Assembly: GCF_040939455.1 (NCBI RefSeq)
Contig: NC_134129.1
Coordinates: 18,364,001 to 18,428,000, forward strand
DNA length: 64,000 nt
Source: Microcebus murinus
Lineage: Eukaryota > Chordata > Mammalia > Primates > Cheirogaleidae
Direction: 5' to 3'
Within the stretch, counting starts at the first letter, position 1; each line of letters opens with the position of its first letter. Shown here in pieces: positions 47,485-58,560 of the stretch. The notes under the pieces were generated by a model. It worked only from the letters and a program-made list of their open reading frames with translations. It did not search any database and was not told the DNA's origin. Position numbers and translations under genes: made by a program.

Positions 47485-48507
47485 TTTTGTTGTTGTTGTT
47501 TTATTTAATTTATTTCAGCATATTGTGGGGGTACAAATGTTAAGGTTATGTATATTGCCCATGTCCCCCCTCCCCTCTTGAGTCAGAGCTTCAAGCATGC
47601 CCATCCCCAAAAAGTTGTACATCTCACTCATTATGTTTGTATATACCCATCCCCTCCTCCCCCCTCCCACCTGCCTGACACCCGATAAATGTTATTTCTA
47701 TGTGCCCACTTAGGTGTTGATCTGTTAATACCAATTTGCTGGTGAGTACATGTGGTGCTTGTTTTCCATTCTTGGGATACTTCCCTTAGTAGTATGGGTT
47801 CCAGCTCTATCCAGGAAAATACAAGAGGTGCTAGATCCCATTGTTTCTTATAGCTGAATAGTATTCCATGGTATACACATATACCACATTTTATTAATCC
47901 ACTCATGTGTTGATGGGCACTTGGGTTGTTTCCACAACTTTGCCAAAGAAACTGTCAAGAGAGCAAACAGACAGCCCACAGAATGGGAGAAAATTTTCGC
48001 AAGCTACACTTCCAATAAAGGGCTGATAACTAGAATCTATTTAGAACTCAGGAAAATCGGCAAGGAAAAATCAAAAATTCCTATCAAAAAGTAGGCAAAG
48101 GACATGAACAGAAATTTTCCAAAAGAAGACAGAATAATGGTCAACAAACATATGAAAAAATGCTCAACATCTCTAATCATCAGGGAAATGCAAATCAAAA
48201 CTGCAATGAGATATCATTTATCTCCAGTAAGAATGGACTTTATCAAAAAGTCCCCAAACAATAAATATTGGTGTGGGTGCAGAGAGATGGGCATATTCCT
48301 ACACTGCTGGTGGGACTGCAAACTAGTTCAACCTCTGTGGAAAGCAATATGGAGATACCTCAAAGCAATACAAGTGGATCTACCATTTGATCCAGCAATT
48401 CCATTACTGGGCATCTACCCAAAAGATCAAATGACACTCTACAAATGGGACACCTGCACTCGAATGTTTATAGCAGCGCAATTCACAACTGCAAAGTTGT
48501 GGAAATG
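47485..48507 (-). mobile_element. Twin-primed (5'-inverted) L1
   Basis: 47485-47942 is L1 on the minus strand from the T-rich tail through the 3' UTR to the complement of agttgtggaaacaaccc. At about 47943 it switches to plus-strand ORF2 (gccaaagaaactgtcaagag) and runs through the cysteine region to aaagttgtggaaa at about 48506, the coordinate where the minus part begins. Flanks ctcaaaaaatttt and ctcaaaaagtttt form a near-perfect target duplication. The frame is broken in the inverted part. Confidence 0.94.
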
Positions 48508-48513
48508 ACTCAA

Positions 48514-48845
48514 AAAGTTTTAATGTGTGAAGGAGAAAACAAATTATCCTAAAGTATAAAGGATTATCTTGAAAGTTGAACAGTAGAGTTTGCCACAAAA
48601 AAAAGAAGCATATGGTGTATTATCTAATACACATGTTAATTACCTTGATCTAGCCATTCCACTATGTATACACATTTCAAAACATCATGTCGCACACTAT
48701 AAATACACACAATTTTTATCTGTCAATTAAAAAAATGGCAAAATAATACTGTAATAATAAATGCTACTTAAGATGTGAGCTTGTGGTAGGCAAACAATGG
48801 AAAGTAGAAAGGAGAAAATAATGTAAATGTGAGTCATCCCTGGTT

Positions 48846-48848
<3 letters not shown>
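48514..48848. other. Unclassified intronic sequence
   Basis: No gene or recognised repeat family. Confidence 0.5.
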
Positions 48849-48897
<49 letters not shown>

Positions 48898-48921
48898 GGT
48901 GTGTGTGTGTGTGTGTGTGCT
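48849..48921. repeat. (GT)n microsatellite
   Basis: Two long GT runs separated by atgtgtgg. Confidence 0.97.
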
Positions 48922-50147
48922 TGTAGACATTTCCCCTTCACTCTTTGGAAACAGTTTTGTTTCCTGTAGAGAAAGAGCTCTTTGCCAGGTGGGTAGATCT
49001 CTGCTATACACAACTCATTCTGTGTTTAACAAACATCGAATAAAAATCACATCATGGCTCTAAATTAAAGCAATGACTTACTCAATTTGCAATAAGTAGC
49101 GATCCAATGAAAATGTATGTATGTTAGCATGTTTCATCTGGAAGTGGGAGCTATGGGAGAAGGACCCTTCCAACCTCGTCTTTTAATGCATCTCTAGGGC
49201 TGGTAGCCTGATCAAGGACCTGACTTTATAATGAATGAAAATATGGACATGGGAAATTGATAACCTTAATAAAACCTTTTTGAAGATAATGATAGTTATG
49301 GTGATAACGATGAACATCATGGAAAGACCTAAAATACAGCAATTTCTCCTTTTCCTACTGTCTACATTATGCTAAATGCATGACAATCATCCCCCGTGGC
49401 ATGTTCTGTGCTCTGTGGTCCTCCTGTCCCTCTCACATCTATTATCAGACTGTGTTCTCACAGCAACAACCTTGTGAGACACGCAAGTTCTCCACGAAAG
49501 AATTTCTGATTTACACATCAGAGAAACTATTTACAGTATTTTTTTAAAAATTATCCTCATTATCTATACATTAATCTACATGTTAAGAGTGACATCTGAA
49601 TATAATACAGCTTAAGACTTGATTTTGGTGAATCCTATTTTTAGACAAAAAAAAAAAAAAGAGAAAGGCGTGCAGTTGCTGTAGTTTGTTCTCTCATATG
49701 ATAGATAAGTTTCCTGTTAATTCTTCATCGGTCCAAAGTGCAAGCACTCCAGAGAGGATAGAAAATTTTTCAGAAAAAAAATTAATGCTGTTTGGCCAAG
49801 AGCATCGCAATCATTTCTCTTGCAGGTGTACTTTTACAAATGTTCGACCAGCTCTCCTAAGTGTGCAAGTTACTCCTTGAGGGGAAGTGTGACCTATTTG
49901 GAAACGATGGCCCACAAGGGATTCTTTGACACTGAGGTAAATTAATGGGATTAATGGGCGTGAGATTGTTAATGAAATCAGTCAGGCCAATTCAGGCATG
50001 GGAGAATTTGATTCACTGAGGAAAGGCAAGATAGGCCATGCCCAATCAGTAGTGCTCAGCGAAACTCCAAGGGAACATACTTTTGACATCTAGAAATGAT
50101 TAAAGGTACGGTACCTTTGACGGGAGAAGTACCCTTCAAACCTCTCG
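48922..50147. other. Unclassified intronic sequence
   Basis: No gene or recognised repeat. Two related 37-bp segments beginning gggagaag (49155-49191 and 50122-50158) hint at an unrecognised old repeat. Confidence 0.5.
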
Positions 50148-50288
50148 TTTTTATGCATTTATTTGCTAGCAGAGTGCTGCAGGGTGTGGGCGGGAGATGG
50201 TCAAATGTATCGATTGAATGTGAATTAAGTAGTGCTGTGTGTTTTGGGGGCACGTAACATCATCACTAAGTGCTGAGTCATCCCATAG
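50148..50288 (+). repeat. About 140-bp direct repeat, copy A
   Basis: From atttatttgctagcagagtg to aagtgctgagtcatcccat, nearly identical to 52564-52705. Two substitutions are seen over the best-aligned 130 bp (gtagtgctg/gtagcgctg and cacgtaac/cacttaac). The family is not recognised. Confidence 0.96.
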
Positions 50289-50291
50289 AGT

Positions 50292-50853
50292 CACCTAAGG
50301 AAATAACATAAGGCACACTATGATACACGGACATACCTGACATCACCATGCCAGCGGGAGGATGAGACTCCCTGTGCGAAACTCACAGGCTGCACTGATA
50401 TAGCACAGGGTTTTAGCATTTGCGATCTAATATTTACTCTTGAAACTATAAACTAAAATATTTCATATTTTGTTAAAATAGGAAAACCTTTTTATTTCCC
50501 CGAATGCATCCAATTCCTTAAGGTGGATATGACACAATTTATGTTTCACACGGTGACAGCCTAAATGTCTCATATTCTAAATATTATCTAAATAATCAGA
50601 AGCTCCAATAATTAGAGTTGTTTCCATGGTAAGATAGAGTGAAATGCTGAGCCTGAATCAGGGAAAGTTTTCTAGAAATTTCTGAGTCAAAAGATCTTAG
50701 GCTATTAGAATGACTAATTCATTCTGTCAACATTTAACAGTTGTTTGCCGTAAAGAACTGTATCATGTCAGATGCTGAGGAGAAAAAGCTGAACTACGCA
50801 CATTCCCTGACTCAAGGAGCCGCACATGCTAGTTGGGGAGGCATAGAGCTGTT
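50292..50853. other. Unclassified intronic sequence
   Basis: AT-rich sequence with no recognised repeat, between the direct repeat and the Tc1-type element. Confidence 0.5.
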
Positions 50854-50855
50854 TA

Positions 50856-51321
50856 CCCTGTTTCCCCGAAAATAAGACCTACCCATAACATAAGCCCTAG
50901 CAGGATTTCTAAGCATGTGCACCATACAAGCCCTACCCCGAAAATAAGCCCTAGTGATGGGTGTGGCTACGCAGTGCATCTGCACAACCCATGCATGTCC
51001 TCTGGGAGAAGTCAAGAAGAGGAGCAGCCCTTCTCATCTTCCCTGTGAGAGCTCTAGTGCTCCACATGAGAGATCGGGGCCAGTGGTTCTAAAGGAAATA
51101 GAGTTGCAAGACATTCAGGATGGAATTCAGGAACTCTGGAGAGTGATGATGATGTTCCAGAAGAAGACGACTTCACTCTATTTGAGTAAATGTAGATGGT
51201 TGTGCTGTACTTAAAAAAAAAAAAAAAAAGAATAACACATTCCCTGAAGATAAGCCCTAGAGGGTGTCTTCTTGAGGAAAACTTAAATATAAGACCCTGT
51301 CTTATTTTCGGGGAAACACGG
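50856..51321 (+). mobile_element. Nonautonomous Tc1/mariner-type element, copy 5
   Basis: Termini ccctgtttccccgaaaataag and ttattttcggggaaacacgg are flanked by TA (50854-50855 and 51322-51323). The internal 31-bp motif is single. The family frame is present at 50954-51140 but shifted by an indel after QDIQDGIQEL relative to other copies. Confidence 0.88.
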
Positions 51322-51323
51322 TA

Positions 51324-52561
51324 TTGCCACGCTGTCTCGCCGTCCCGCTGGGAGCTGCTCAGCTCTTCCCTTGCGTTGTCACCATCTCCCCGTATGAAGT
51401 TCCCTTCCCTTCAAGCACTCAGAGAACGCAGAGTGGCTCCATTCTTCTTCACTGGAATCTGTAAGGAGACATCTCCGGGCCAGATTGGGGCGGAGACCCA
51501 CAGTCAGCAGAACGGGGAAGCTCCCTGCTTGTCCCCAGAATTGGCAAGACGGTCACTTGTTGATCAGCAGAGAGAACCGTTCCTCAGGGCAAACGGCCAA
51601 GGACCTGTGGTTTCGCACTCGGGCCAAGGTTGTCTGTTGTCCCCCACGCATAGGACCAGACGGTGAAGGACAGGGATGCACGTGTCCCCTCCCCTTTTAT
51701 CTCGAGCTATGTCTGGAGGAACAGGTGCTGCTGACCCTTGAGCAGTCTCAGGTCCTGAGAAAATAGCTGCCCCGGGCGGTTGCCCAATTGAACAGCATGG
51801 AAACAAAACGACTGGCGCTAAGTGGCGCTGCAGTCTTGCACCGTCTCTTTGTGCGTCCGTGTGTTCTGTGTGTCTTTCTGTGTTCATCCCCCATTCTGCA
51901 ATCATGCCGCGGCAGGAATCTGCCTAATAAAGTAGACAAGCCTGCTGAGTAGGGGGATATCCCTTCGACAATTTCTTGCATTCACCTAGACGGTGAATAA
52001 GTCAGGGCTGACCTGACTGACGCACCGCCGAATGGGGGAATGGAGAAGATGTGAGATGTTTTAAGACAACGCTCGGTGGTGACCTTTTAGTGTTGAGAGG
52101 TCAGGAAGAAGCGGGCGGTCGGAGGGCGGCTGCTGGGGTCTCTGACCAGGATAGGCAGAGCGATTGCGATAAGAGGAACGGCAGCTTGCCGGCTGCAAAG
52201 TGACTCGCTTATCATTTCAGATGGGTTTGCTGTTGTGGGTGTCATGGCCGCCCGGCCCGGAAGAGCTGCCCGGTAAAAGTAGTTCCGGGTCAGAAAGCAG
52301 GAAGCCGGGGGCTGCTGGGAGAATGGCGGCTACGCAGAGTCACGAGTGGTACCCGGAAGTCGTGGGAAGGAGTGAGCTCACCGCGGAGAAGGGAGAGGTG
52401 AGGAGAGGATAGAGACGCGGTTGCAGGATTAGTCACTCGAGCTCCCACAGCACACCCCTGCCTTGACTGTGTGTGGCATTTCTCCTGTTGTTTCGGAACG
52501 GTTTCTCAGCCCCACCGGGTTCTGGGCTCCCCCGTGGGGGCAAACGTTTTTATTTTGGCAG
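51324..52561. other. CpG-rich block of unknown origin
   Basis: GC and CpG content rises sharply against the AT-rich intron. The first half has retroviral-LTR-like traits: AATAAA at 51926-51931 after a T/G-rich segment. The second half, 52200-52420, looks like a housekeeping promoter and first exon: several ccggaag ETS-type motifs, ATGGCGG in good initiation context at 52323, then 25 codons beginning MAATQSHEWYPEVV followed by gag|gtgagg, a possible donor at 52398. I do not recognise the peptide. It is bounded on the right by copy B of the direct repeat and on the left by a transposon. Confidence 0.6.
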
Positions 52562-52563
52562 AC

Positions 52564-52705
52564 GTTTTTATTTTATTTATTTGCTAGCAGAGTGCTGCAG
52601 GGTGTGGGCGGGAGATGGTCAAATGTATCGATTGAATGTGAATTAAGTAGCGCTGTGTGTTTTGGGGGCACTTAACATCATCACTAAGTGCTGAGTCATC
52701 CCATA
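52564..52705 (+). repeat. About 140-bp direct repeat, copy B
   Basis: Second copy of 50148-50288 in the same orientation, about 2.4 kb away. It directly follows the CpG-rich block. Confidence 0.96.
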
Positions 52706-52707
52706 GC

Positions 52708-54560
52708 ACTGCAATATTCTGGAAAAAAAAAATTATTCTTAGATAACATCTGTGGGGATTTTTAGATAGCTAAAATAATTACTAATGCAGAATTTCTGTT
52801 CCATAACAACACAAGATAAACGGGTCTGTAATTCCTTGTGATACAGAAGATGATAAAAGGAAATGGAGTTTAAAAAAAAATCAAACTCTTTAGGACTGGA
52901 TGAGGAGTCATTTCGAACGAAATATGAATAGACCAACTTTGATTTATGTTAAATAAGATTTTATTGATGGTTCCAGCAGTCACTCTCATCCATTTGGAAG
53001 CATAAGGGTATTTATACGAAAGCTTTAAAAACGGATCTCTATTCAGCAAAGTTTTGAGGCTTGTTGAAGAGTTAGTAAATATTCAAAAACAATCGAATAT
53101 TCAAGCGATGATTAATTCATCAAGAGAATGATTCATAAACTTCACTGGCACATAAAACCACATGATGGCATATGACACATTCTTTTTTTTTTTTATTAAG
53201 TTCCTTAGTTTCAGAGGTTTATAGAAAATTAGTGTTTCCATTTTTTTGTTTTTTTCAATATCAAAATAAGAGCAGAAATACAATCAGATGTGTAGAATTT
53301 ATAATGGAATATTCAGAATGTGGGGATTTGGGCTGAGGACTATGACCAGAATGGGGCTTGGGGTGTGGTGTTATTCATGGCAACCCAGCACAGCCTAGCT
53401 AGTTATGAAGTGAGATAAACTGAGAAAAGATATGAGAACCAGAATTAAATTAAGATTCTATCAAAACCCACCCTACTTAGAAGAGATTAAAAAAAAAATT
53501 CATGTCTAATTTTCTAGCCTGGAAAGCCAGTTTTCTCTTGTGATTTGTGATCTTGCAATGTGCACAGACCTTAAAAGGGAGCAGTAGTCCATAGCAAGAA
53601 TTCTAGATCTGGTACTGTTTTGTTGGAGGAGAATTAGGTTTTAGCAACTCTCAGCTTACAATACATAGAATAGTAAAGGAGGGATTAATATGGGCTATGT
53701 ATAATATCCCTCTCAAGAATCAAGTAGTTCTGATATCTCTTAGAGCTTAGTTACCTTCCCAGGAAGGAATCCACTGGGCACATTCAGAAAGCTTAATTTC
53801 AGACTTTCTAACAGGAAGATGGATTTTTTTATCAAATTATCCATCAAATTATCATGCTAAAGAGATCATGGGTAATGGTCTCTGGGGAGTCCCTTGGCAA
53901 CTCTCAGGTTAGAATGGGCATCGAAATCATAATGTCCACAGGTCAACTTTACCATGTTCGCCGTCTTGCTCCATCTTATCTCTTCTGTAAGCATTTTGTA
54001 TTTTTAACAATTTATTCCTTGGAGACAATCACCATTAACATATTGGTGGCCTTCTCTCCCCTCCTCTCTCTCTCTCGATCTACTTTTTTTTAAAAAATAA
54101 AATCATTCTCTGTGTACTACTTTTTATTATATGAGTTGTTACCTTTTTTCCTGCTATGTATTTATTCACTTATTTGTTTGTTTATTGCTTATCCCCTCTC
54201 TTCCTCCATTCTACTTTCTTTCAGTAACCAATTAAGAATTTGGTGGGCAAGTTTTTACATTGGTTTATGCTCCTAAAATTATATAGGAGCATATAAACAT
54301 AGATTGGGCTTTTGCCATTTTTTAAAAAAATAGTATGTTATATTCATTTGTGTAACTCTTTTCATAATGACACAGCACAGAAATCCCTCCAAATCAATGG
54401 GTGAAAATATAACTCATTCTACTTAATGGTAATATAGTATACTTTGGTATAGATATACTGTTAATTATTTAATCATTGTCCTATTAATAATCATTGAAGT
54501 TATTTCAGGTACTCTTACAACTAAAATAATGCTGAAAAAAATAAAATAATGCTGAAATAA
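52708..54560. other. Unclassified AT-rich intronic sequence
   Basis: No gene or recognised repeat family. Confidence 0.5.
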
Positions 54561-54562
54561 AT

Positions 54563-54582
54563 TTCTCTCTCTCTCTCTCTCT
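54563..54582. repeat. (CT)n microsatellite
   Basis: About 10 CT dinucleotides. Confidence 0.9.
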
Positions 54583-54727
54583 GTATATGTATATAAACAC
54601 ACACATATATGCACACACAGACACATATATGATGCTCATATTCTTTCTAAGCTTAGCTTGTTTCATAAATAGCTTGGGTTTCTTGCTATTTATGCACACC
54701 CAAGGTGCATATAAAATAAAGACCAAA

Positions 54728-54728
<1 letters not shown>

Positions 54729-54760
<32 letters not shown>
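54729..54760. repeat. (GT)n microsatellite
   Basis: About 15 TG dinucleotides. Confidence 0.95.
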
Positions 54761-54761
<1 letters not shown>

Positions 54762-55324
54762 GCCCAAGTACTAGTGCTTTGTAACATCTTTTGTTTTGTA
54801 TGATGTCATGCTCTTGCTAAAGTAAAGAAAAACAAAAAACATGGTTCCTTTGGAACTATCATTTTCTAAATACTAAACTAATCCCAGGTGTATAAAAAAT
54901 AGTCAAGTAAGACCTTAAAGTCAGCTTTACAGAACCAGAGAGCTATATAAATATCCACATTGGCCATCTCCAGTCTGTTCAGGCTGCTCTTGGTTCTTGA
55001 CGGGGTCTGGCTAGACAGAGAGTTTCTTGGCAGACACGGCTGGAGAGAAGGACTTTGGCAACTTCATACCACATAGTGAGAAAAATAAAACTCTAGAAAT
55101 TTATTTGTGAGTGAAGAAAAATGTTTTGTGAATTCTAAAGCTAACAATTCTGATGAATTTCGTAGCTTTATAGTAGCTTTGTAGTCATCCTTGTGCCTGT
55201 ACCAAACATACACATCTAAGTACATTAAGGATATAGACTCTACCCAACTAGGGATAAGATCTTTATGCTTCACCATGTAAAACAAACTGAGCTATTAACT
55301 GAGTCTTTGGCTAAAAGAGACATT
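54761..55324. other. Unclassified intronic sequence
   Basis: No gene or recognised repeat family. Confidence 0.5.
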
Positions 55325-55485
55325 CAGTATAATGATGAGAAACAGCATTAGAAATCGGGAGACTTGAAATCTAATTTAAAGACTCATTGTTTATTAATCT
55401 TGTGGTTTTTGGAGTCAATCTGTCAACTATTCTGAAACTCAGTTTCCTCATTTGTGTGATGGGCAGGACCACTATTAATTAAAAA
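55325..55485 (+). mobile_element. MIR
   Basis: gaaatcgggagacttgaaat and gaaactcagtttcctcattt with tgtgatgggcagg follow the forward MIR layout. Confidence 0.75.
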
Positions 55486-55734
55486 TATAATATAATTGAT
55501 ATATCAAATATGATGTAATTGAAATACTGTGTGTAATAGTCCTGAAAATCTTTAAAAACTATAATTGAATAAATAAGAAAAACCAAGTTGCTTAAAACAT
55601 GTTATGGAAGAATGAAATGCCTAATATATATTTCCATTCTCTTTGGCTTAGTTATCAATTTTACTCCTCTCCGCCCCCAACACACACACAACACACTTTA
55701 TAATGAGACCTGCCTGTTACTAAATGTTTAACTA

Positions 55735-55945
55735 TATGATCAGCACTTTATAGGTGCTTTCCATGTGTTATTCTATTTAAGCCTCACAACCACTCTATGA
55801 AGTTAAAATCAACGTTTCCTTCTTACAGCCAAGACTTTGAGCTTAAGGGATGCTCAAAGTGACTCTGTTCAAAAATGTCAGGAGCTGTGATTTGAACCCT
55901 AGTCTGTCTGGCTCCAAAGCCAAAGTTTTCTTTTTCCCACTGTGT
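55735..55945 (-). mobile_element. MIR
   Basis: tttataggtgctttccatgt, aagcctcacaaccactctat, atttgaaccctagtctgtct and ggctccaaagcc match the complement of MIR. Confidence 0.85.
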
Positions 55946-56749
55946 CATGTAACAAGCAATGGCTTAAGCATATACCACAGGCACAAAAGGTTGCCCTTCT
56001 ACGACATGGCTTTTTATCTCTTGCCCAAGGCTTCCTTCTGCCTTGCTTTTTTTTTTTTTTTTTATGGATGCCAATTAATCATTAACATTCAGTCCTAGTG
56101 TAGATTTTTTTCAGTCCTCTCTGATGTTTTATCCATGAACTCTCCTTCCTTAGCCAGGGGATGGTAATGGACACTGCTGCCGTACTCTTATCTGTGTGCC
56201 ATTGACATCCCCATGGAATGCTAAATATAATCAACTGCGCATCGCTGCCTTGGACAATTCTTCAGATGTCAGCTGGGGGAAAGCCAACATTTTTGTTCCA
56301 TAATAATCCTCGAGGAGCGCAGGGAGTAGAATCATTTTCTTTTGGTAGAAGGATGGCTTTTTACATTCGAAAGCCTGCCAAAGTATTTCACCACTTCCAA
56401 GTAAAAGCCTCATTAATCATTAGTTATGGTTGCAACTATATTTCCCTCGCTAGAAATTATTTCTAACGTGACAGTAAGGTGAAAGGCAAATATCTTCAGT
56501 GCCTAGAGGCTAAGGATCTCTTAATTTAGATTGGGTGTGCATGATAACATGCACTACTCCTGGGGCTATCCCCGGCCCAAGCTAGATTATGCCCACTCAC
56601 CTGTAAATCTGGTCCCCCCATTTTCTGCCCCCATTCTCAGTCTTTCTTGACTCTTTTCCCTTCCTCACATTCCGCGTTAAGCAAATCAACGTGGCATTTC
56701 TATTCATAAAAAAATATATTTATTTTTAATTCTGTCTACAATTGCTACT
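55946..56749. other. Unclassified intronic sequence
   Basis: No gene or recognised repeat; a T19 run is at about 56047-56064. Confidence 0.5.
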
Positions 56750-57235
56750 ATCTAGTTAGGCTTTTTATCATTTCTCACCCGATTTACTGCAATGGGCTCC
56801 CTAACGGGACTTTTCTTCCTAGAGTTGCTCTTCCCATTTGTTGTATGGGAGATAAAGTGGTATTCTGATTTTTTTTTTTTTAAATTGCCAATGTGATCAT
56901 CTTGCTTCCAAGGTTAAATTTGCTATAGCTCCTCAATGGTAATGAGGGTAAAAATATAAATTCCTTAAGGGAAGACAATACCTGCCTCAGTCCCTGTCTT
57001 ATCTCTTCGGTCACAGTTCTGAGTTGTTTCCGCTTGTACTCTGTCGTCTGGCTCTGTTGGTCTTCTCTCAGTTCCTCAAACGTTCCTTTTCTCTTGCTGT
57101 CAGATCCTACAAGGAGGTTGGCTGAGTACTTTTCTACTTCCTGCACGAGACTCTGAGCCTCACGAGGGTGTATCTATCCCGTTATATCCCCGCCTGATGG
57201 ATGCCCAACTACTATAAGTTGAATGGATCAATAAA
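56750..57235 (+). mobile_element. L2 3' region
   Basis: ctgcaatgggctccctaacg, gccaatgtgatcatcttgct, tagctcctcaatggtaatga, ttcctcaaacgttccttttc and a tail ttgaatggatcaataaatgg follow the forward L2 order. Confidence 0.85.
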
Positions 57236-57477
57236 TGGATTGGAGTGGGGGCGAATCCAGGGACAGACAGCTCAGGGAAGAAACATTTAAAAACTGTAGT
57301 AGAGGTGAAACAGGCCTTTTAGCCTGACAAAGGAAGGAGGAGCAGGAGGTATTATAAGTGGGAGGAATAGAGATAAAAACATTGAAAGGAAATATTAAGA
57401 GAATGGGCTTCAATTGCTTGCTCTGGATAAGATGAAGAAAAGAATGTGAAGACTAGAGCAGGACTGGAATTTAGGGG

Positions 57478-57878
57478 AATTTATTTTTTTAGTTTCAGAA
57501 TACTATGGGGGTACAAACATTTTGGTTACATATAATGCCTTAGCCTCGCCCAAGCCAAGGCTACAAGCGTGCCCTTCCCCCATACAATGCACTCCTCTGC
57601 ATCCATTAGTTGTGAGTTTCCCCACCCCCACCACCCCCCTCCCACCTGACCGGCACCCAGTGATTATTACTACCATGCGAGTACCTTAGTGTTGATCAGT
57701 GAGTACCAATTGGATGGCGAGTACATGTGGTGCTTGTTTCCCCATTCTTGTGATACTTCACTTGGAAGGATGGGTTCAAGCTCTATCCAGGATAATATAA
57801 GAGGTGCTAGTTCACCATTGTTTTTTGTAGTTGAGTAGTACCATTCCATGGTCTACATATATCACATCTTATTAGCGG
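57478..57878 (-). mobile_element. 5'-truncated L1 3' end, older subfamily
   Basis: The complement of tactatgggggtacaaacat begins the 3' end, with ORF2 tail remnants up to catggtctacatatatcac. It resembles the older L1 at 523 more than the young copies. Confidence 0.9.
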
Positions 57879-57879
57879 A

Positions 57880-58404
57880 ATTGATACATTTGGGTTGGAT
57901 ATTCATTTGAAGTGCTTGAAGTTAGAGATATAAATGATAAAGGGCAAAATGTAAATGATGAATAAGACTCACTTCTAATCTATCTTATTTTATGTATTTT
58001 CAGTGTGTCTTATCTACCCTCCTCGGGAAGGGGGGGGGTGTATGTTTCAAAGTTAGGAATCAGCAAAAAAAAAACAAAACCAAAAAACAAAACAGTGGCC
58101 CAGAAAAATTAGTTGCCCTCAATAATCTACCATCCAGTTAATCAAATTCCTAAATAAGTTGTGTAGTCATACTCTAGTACATTCCTCTTTAGGATATTTA
58201 AAAGCTGTTAATTTAGTCACATGCTAAGCTTTGCACTATCTAAACATTTTTTGCTTTTCTAAAACTATGATTTTCAAGAAAAGTCATGCAGGAAAATCGG
58301 TTGGCTGAGGATGAACCTGAGGATCCACGGAAGTGGGTTTTAGATCTTTGGCAAGTCAAAATCCCAGAAAGTGAGCTCGTTTGTCTGGCAAGATGAATAG
58401 ATTA
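57880..58404. other. Unclassified intronic sequence
   Basis: No gene or recognised repeat; a G9 run is at about 58032-58040. Confidence 0.5.
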
Positions 58405-58560
58405 ACCAGGATCAGCGATTCTCATGCGCACTACAAATCGTCACCACCAGGAGGACTCAGACTACTGGAGATGACTCAGAGGGGCCCAGCCATGAAAGCC
58501 ACACTTTTTTGGAAGATGCTCCCAAGGAGGTTATTATGCTATTAATTCTCATATCATAAT
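58405..58560 (+). mobile_element. Possible MER5-like hAT relic
   Basis: cagcgattctcatgcgcact and gtcaccaccaggaggactca faintly resemble a MER5 left end. Highly diverged. Confidence 0.35.

Noticed and set aside
51196..51666. 156-residue open frame at the start of the CpG-rich block
   Set aside because: It begins in the A-run of the Tc1-type element and has no recognisable domain; GC-rich DNA has few stops by chance.
51324..52000. Definite endogenous retrovirus LTR
   Set aside because: AATAAA and a T/G-rich region are present, but no TG...CA ends, target duplication, primer-binding site or retroviral gene can be shown. Kept as unclassified.
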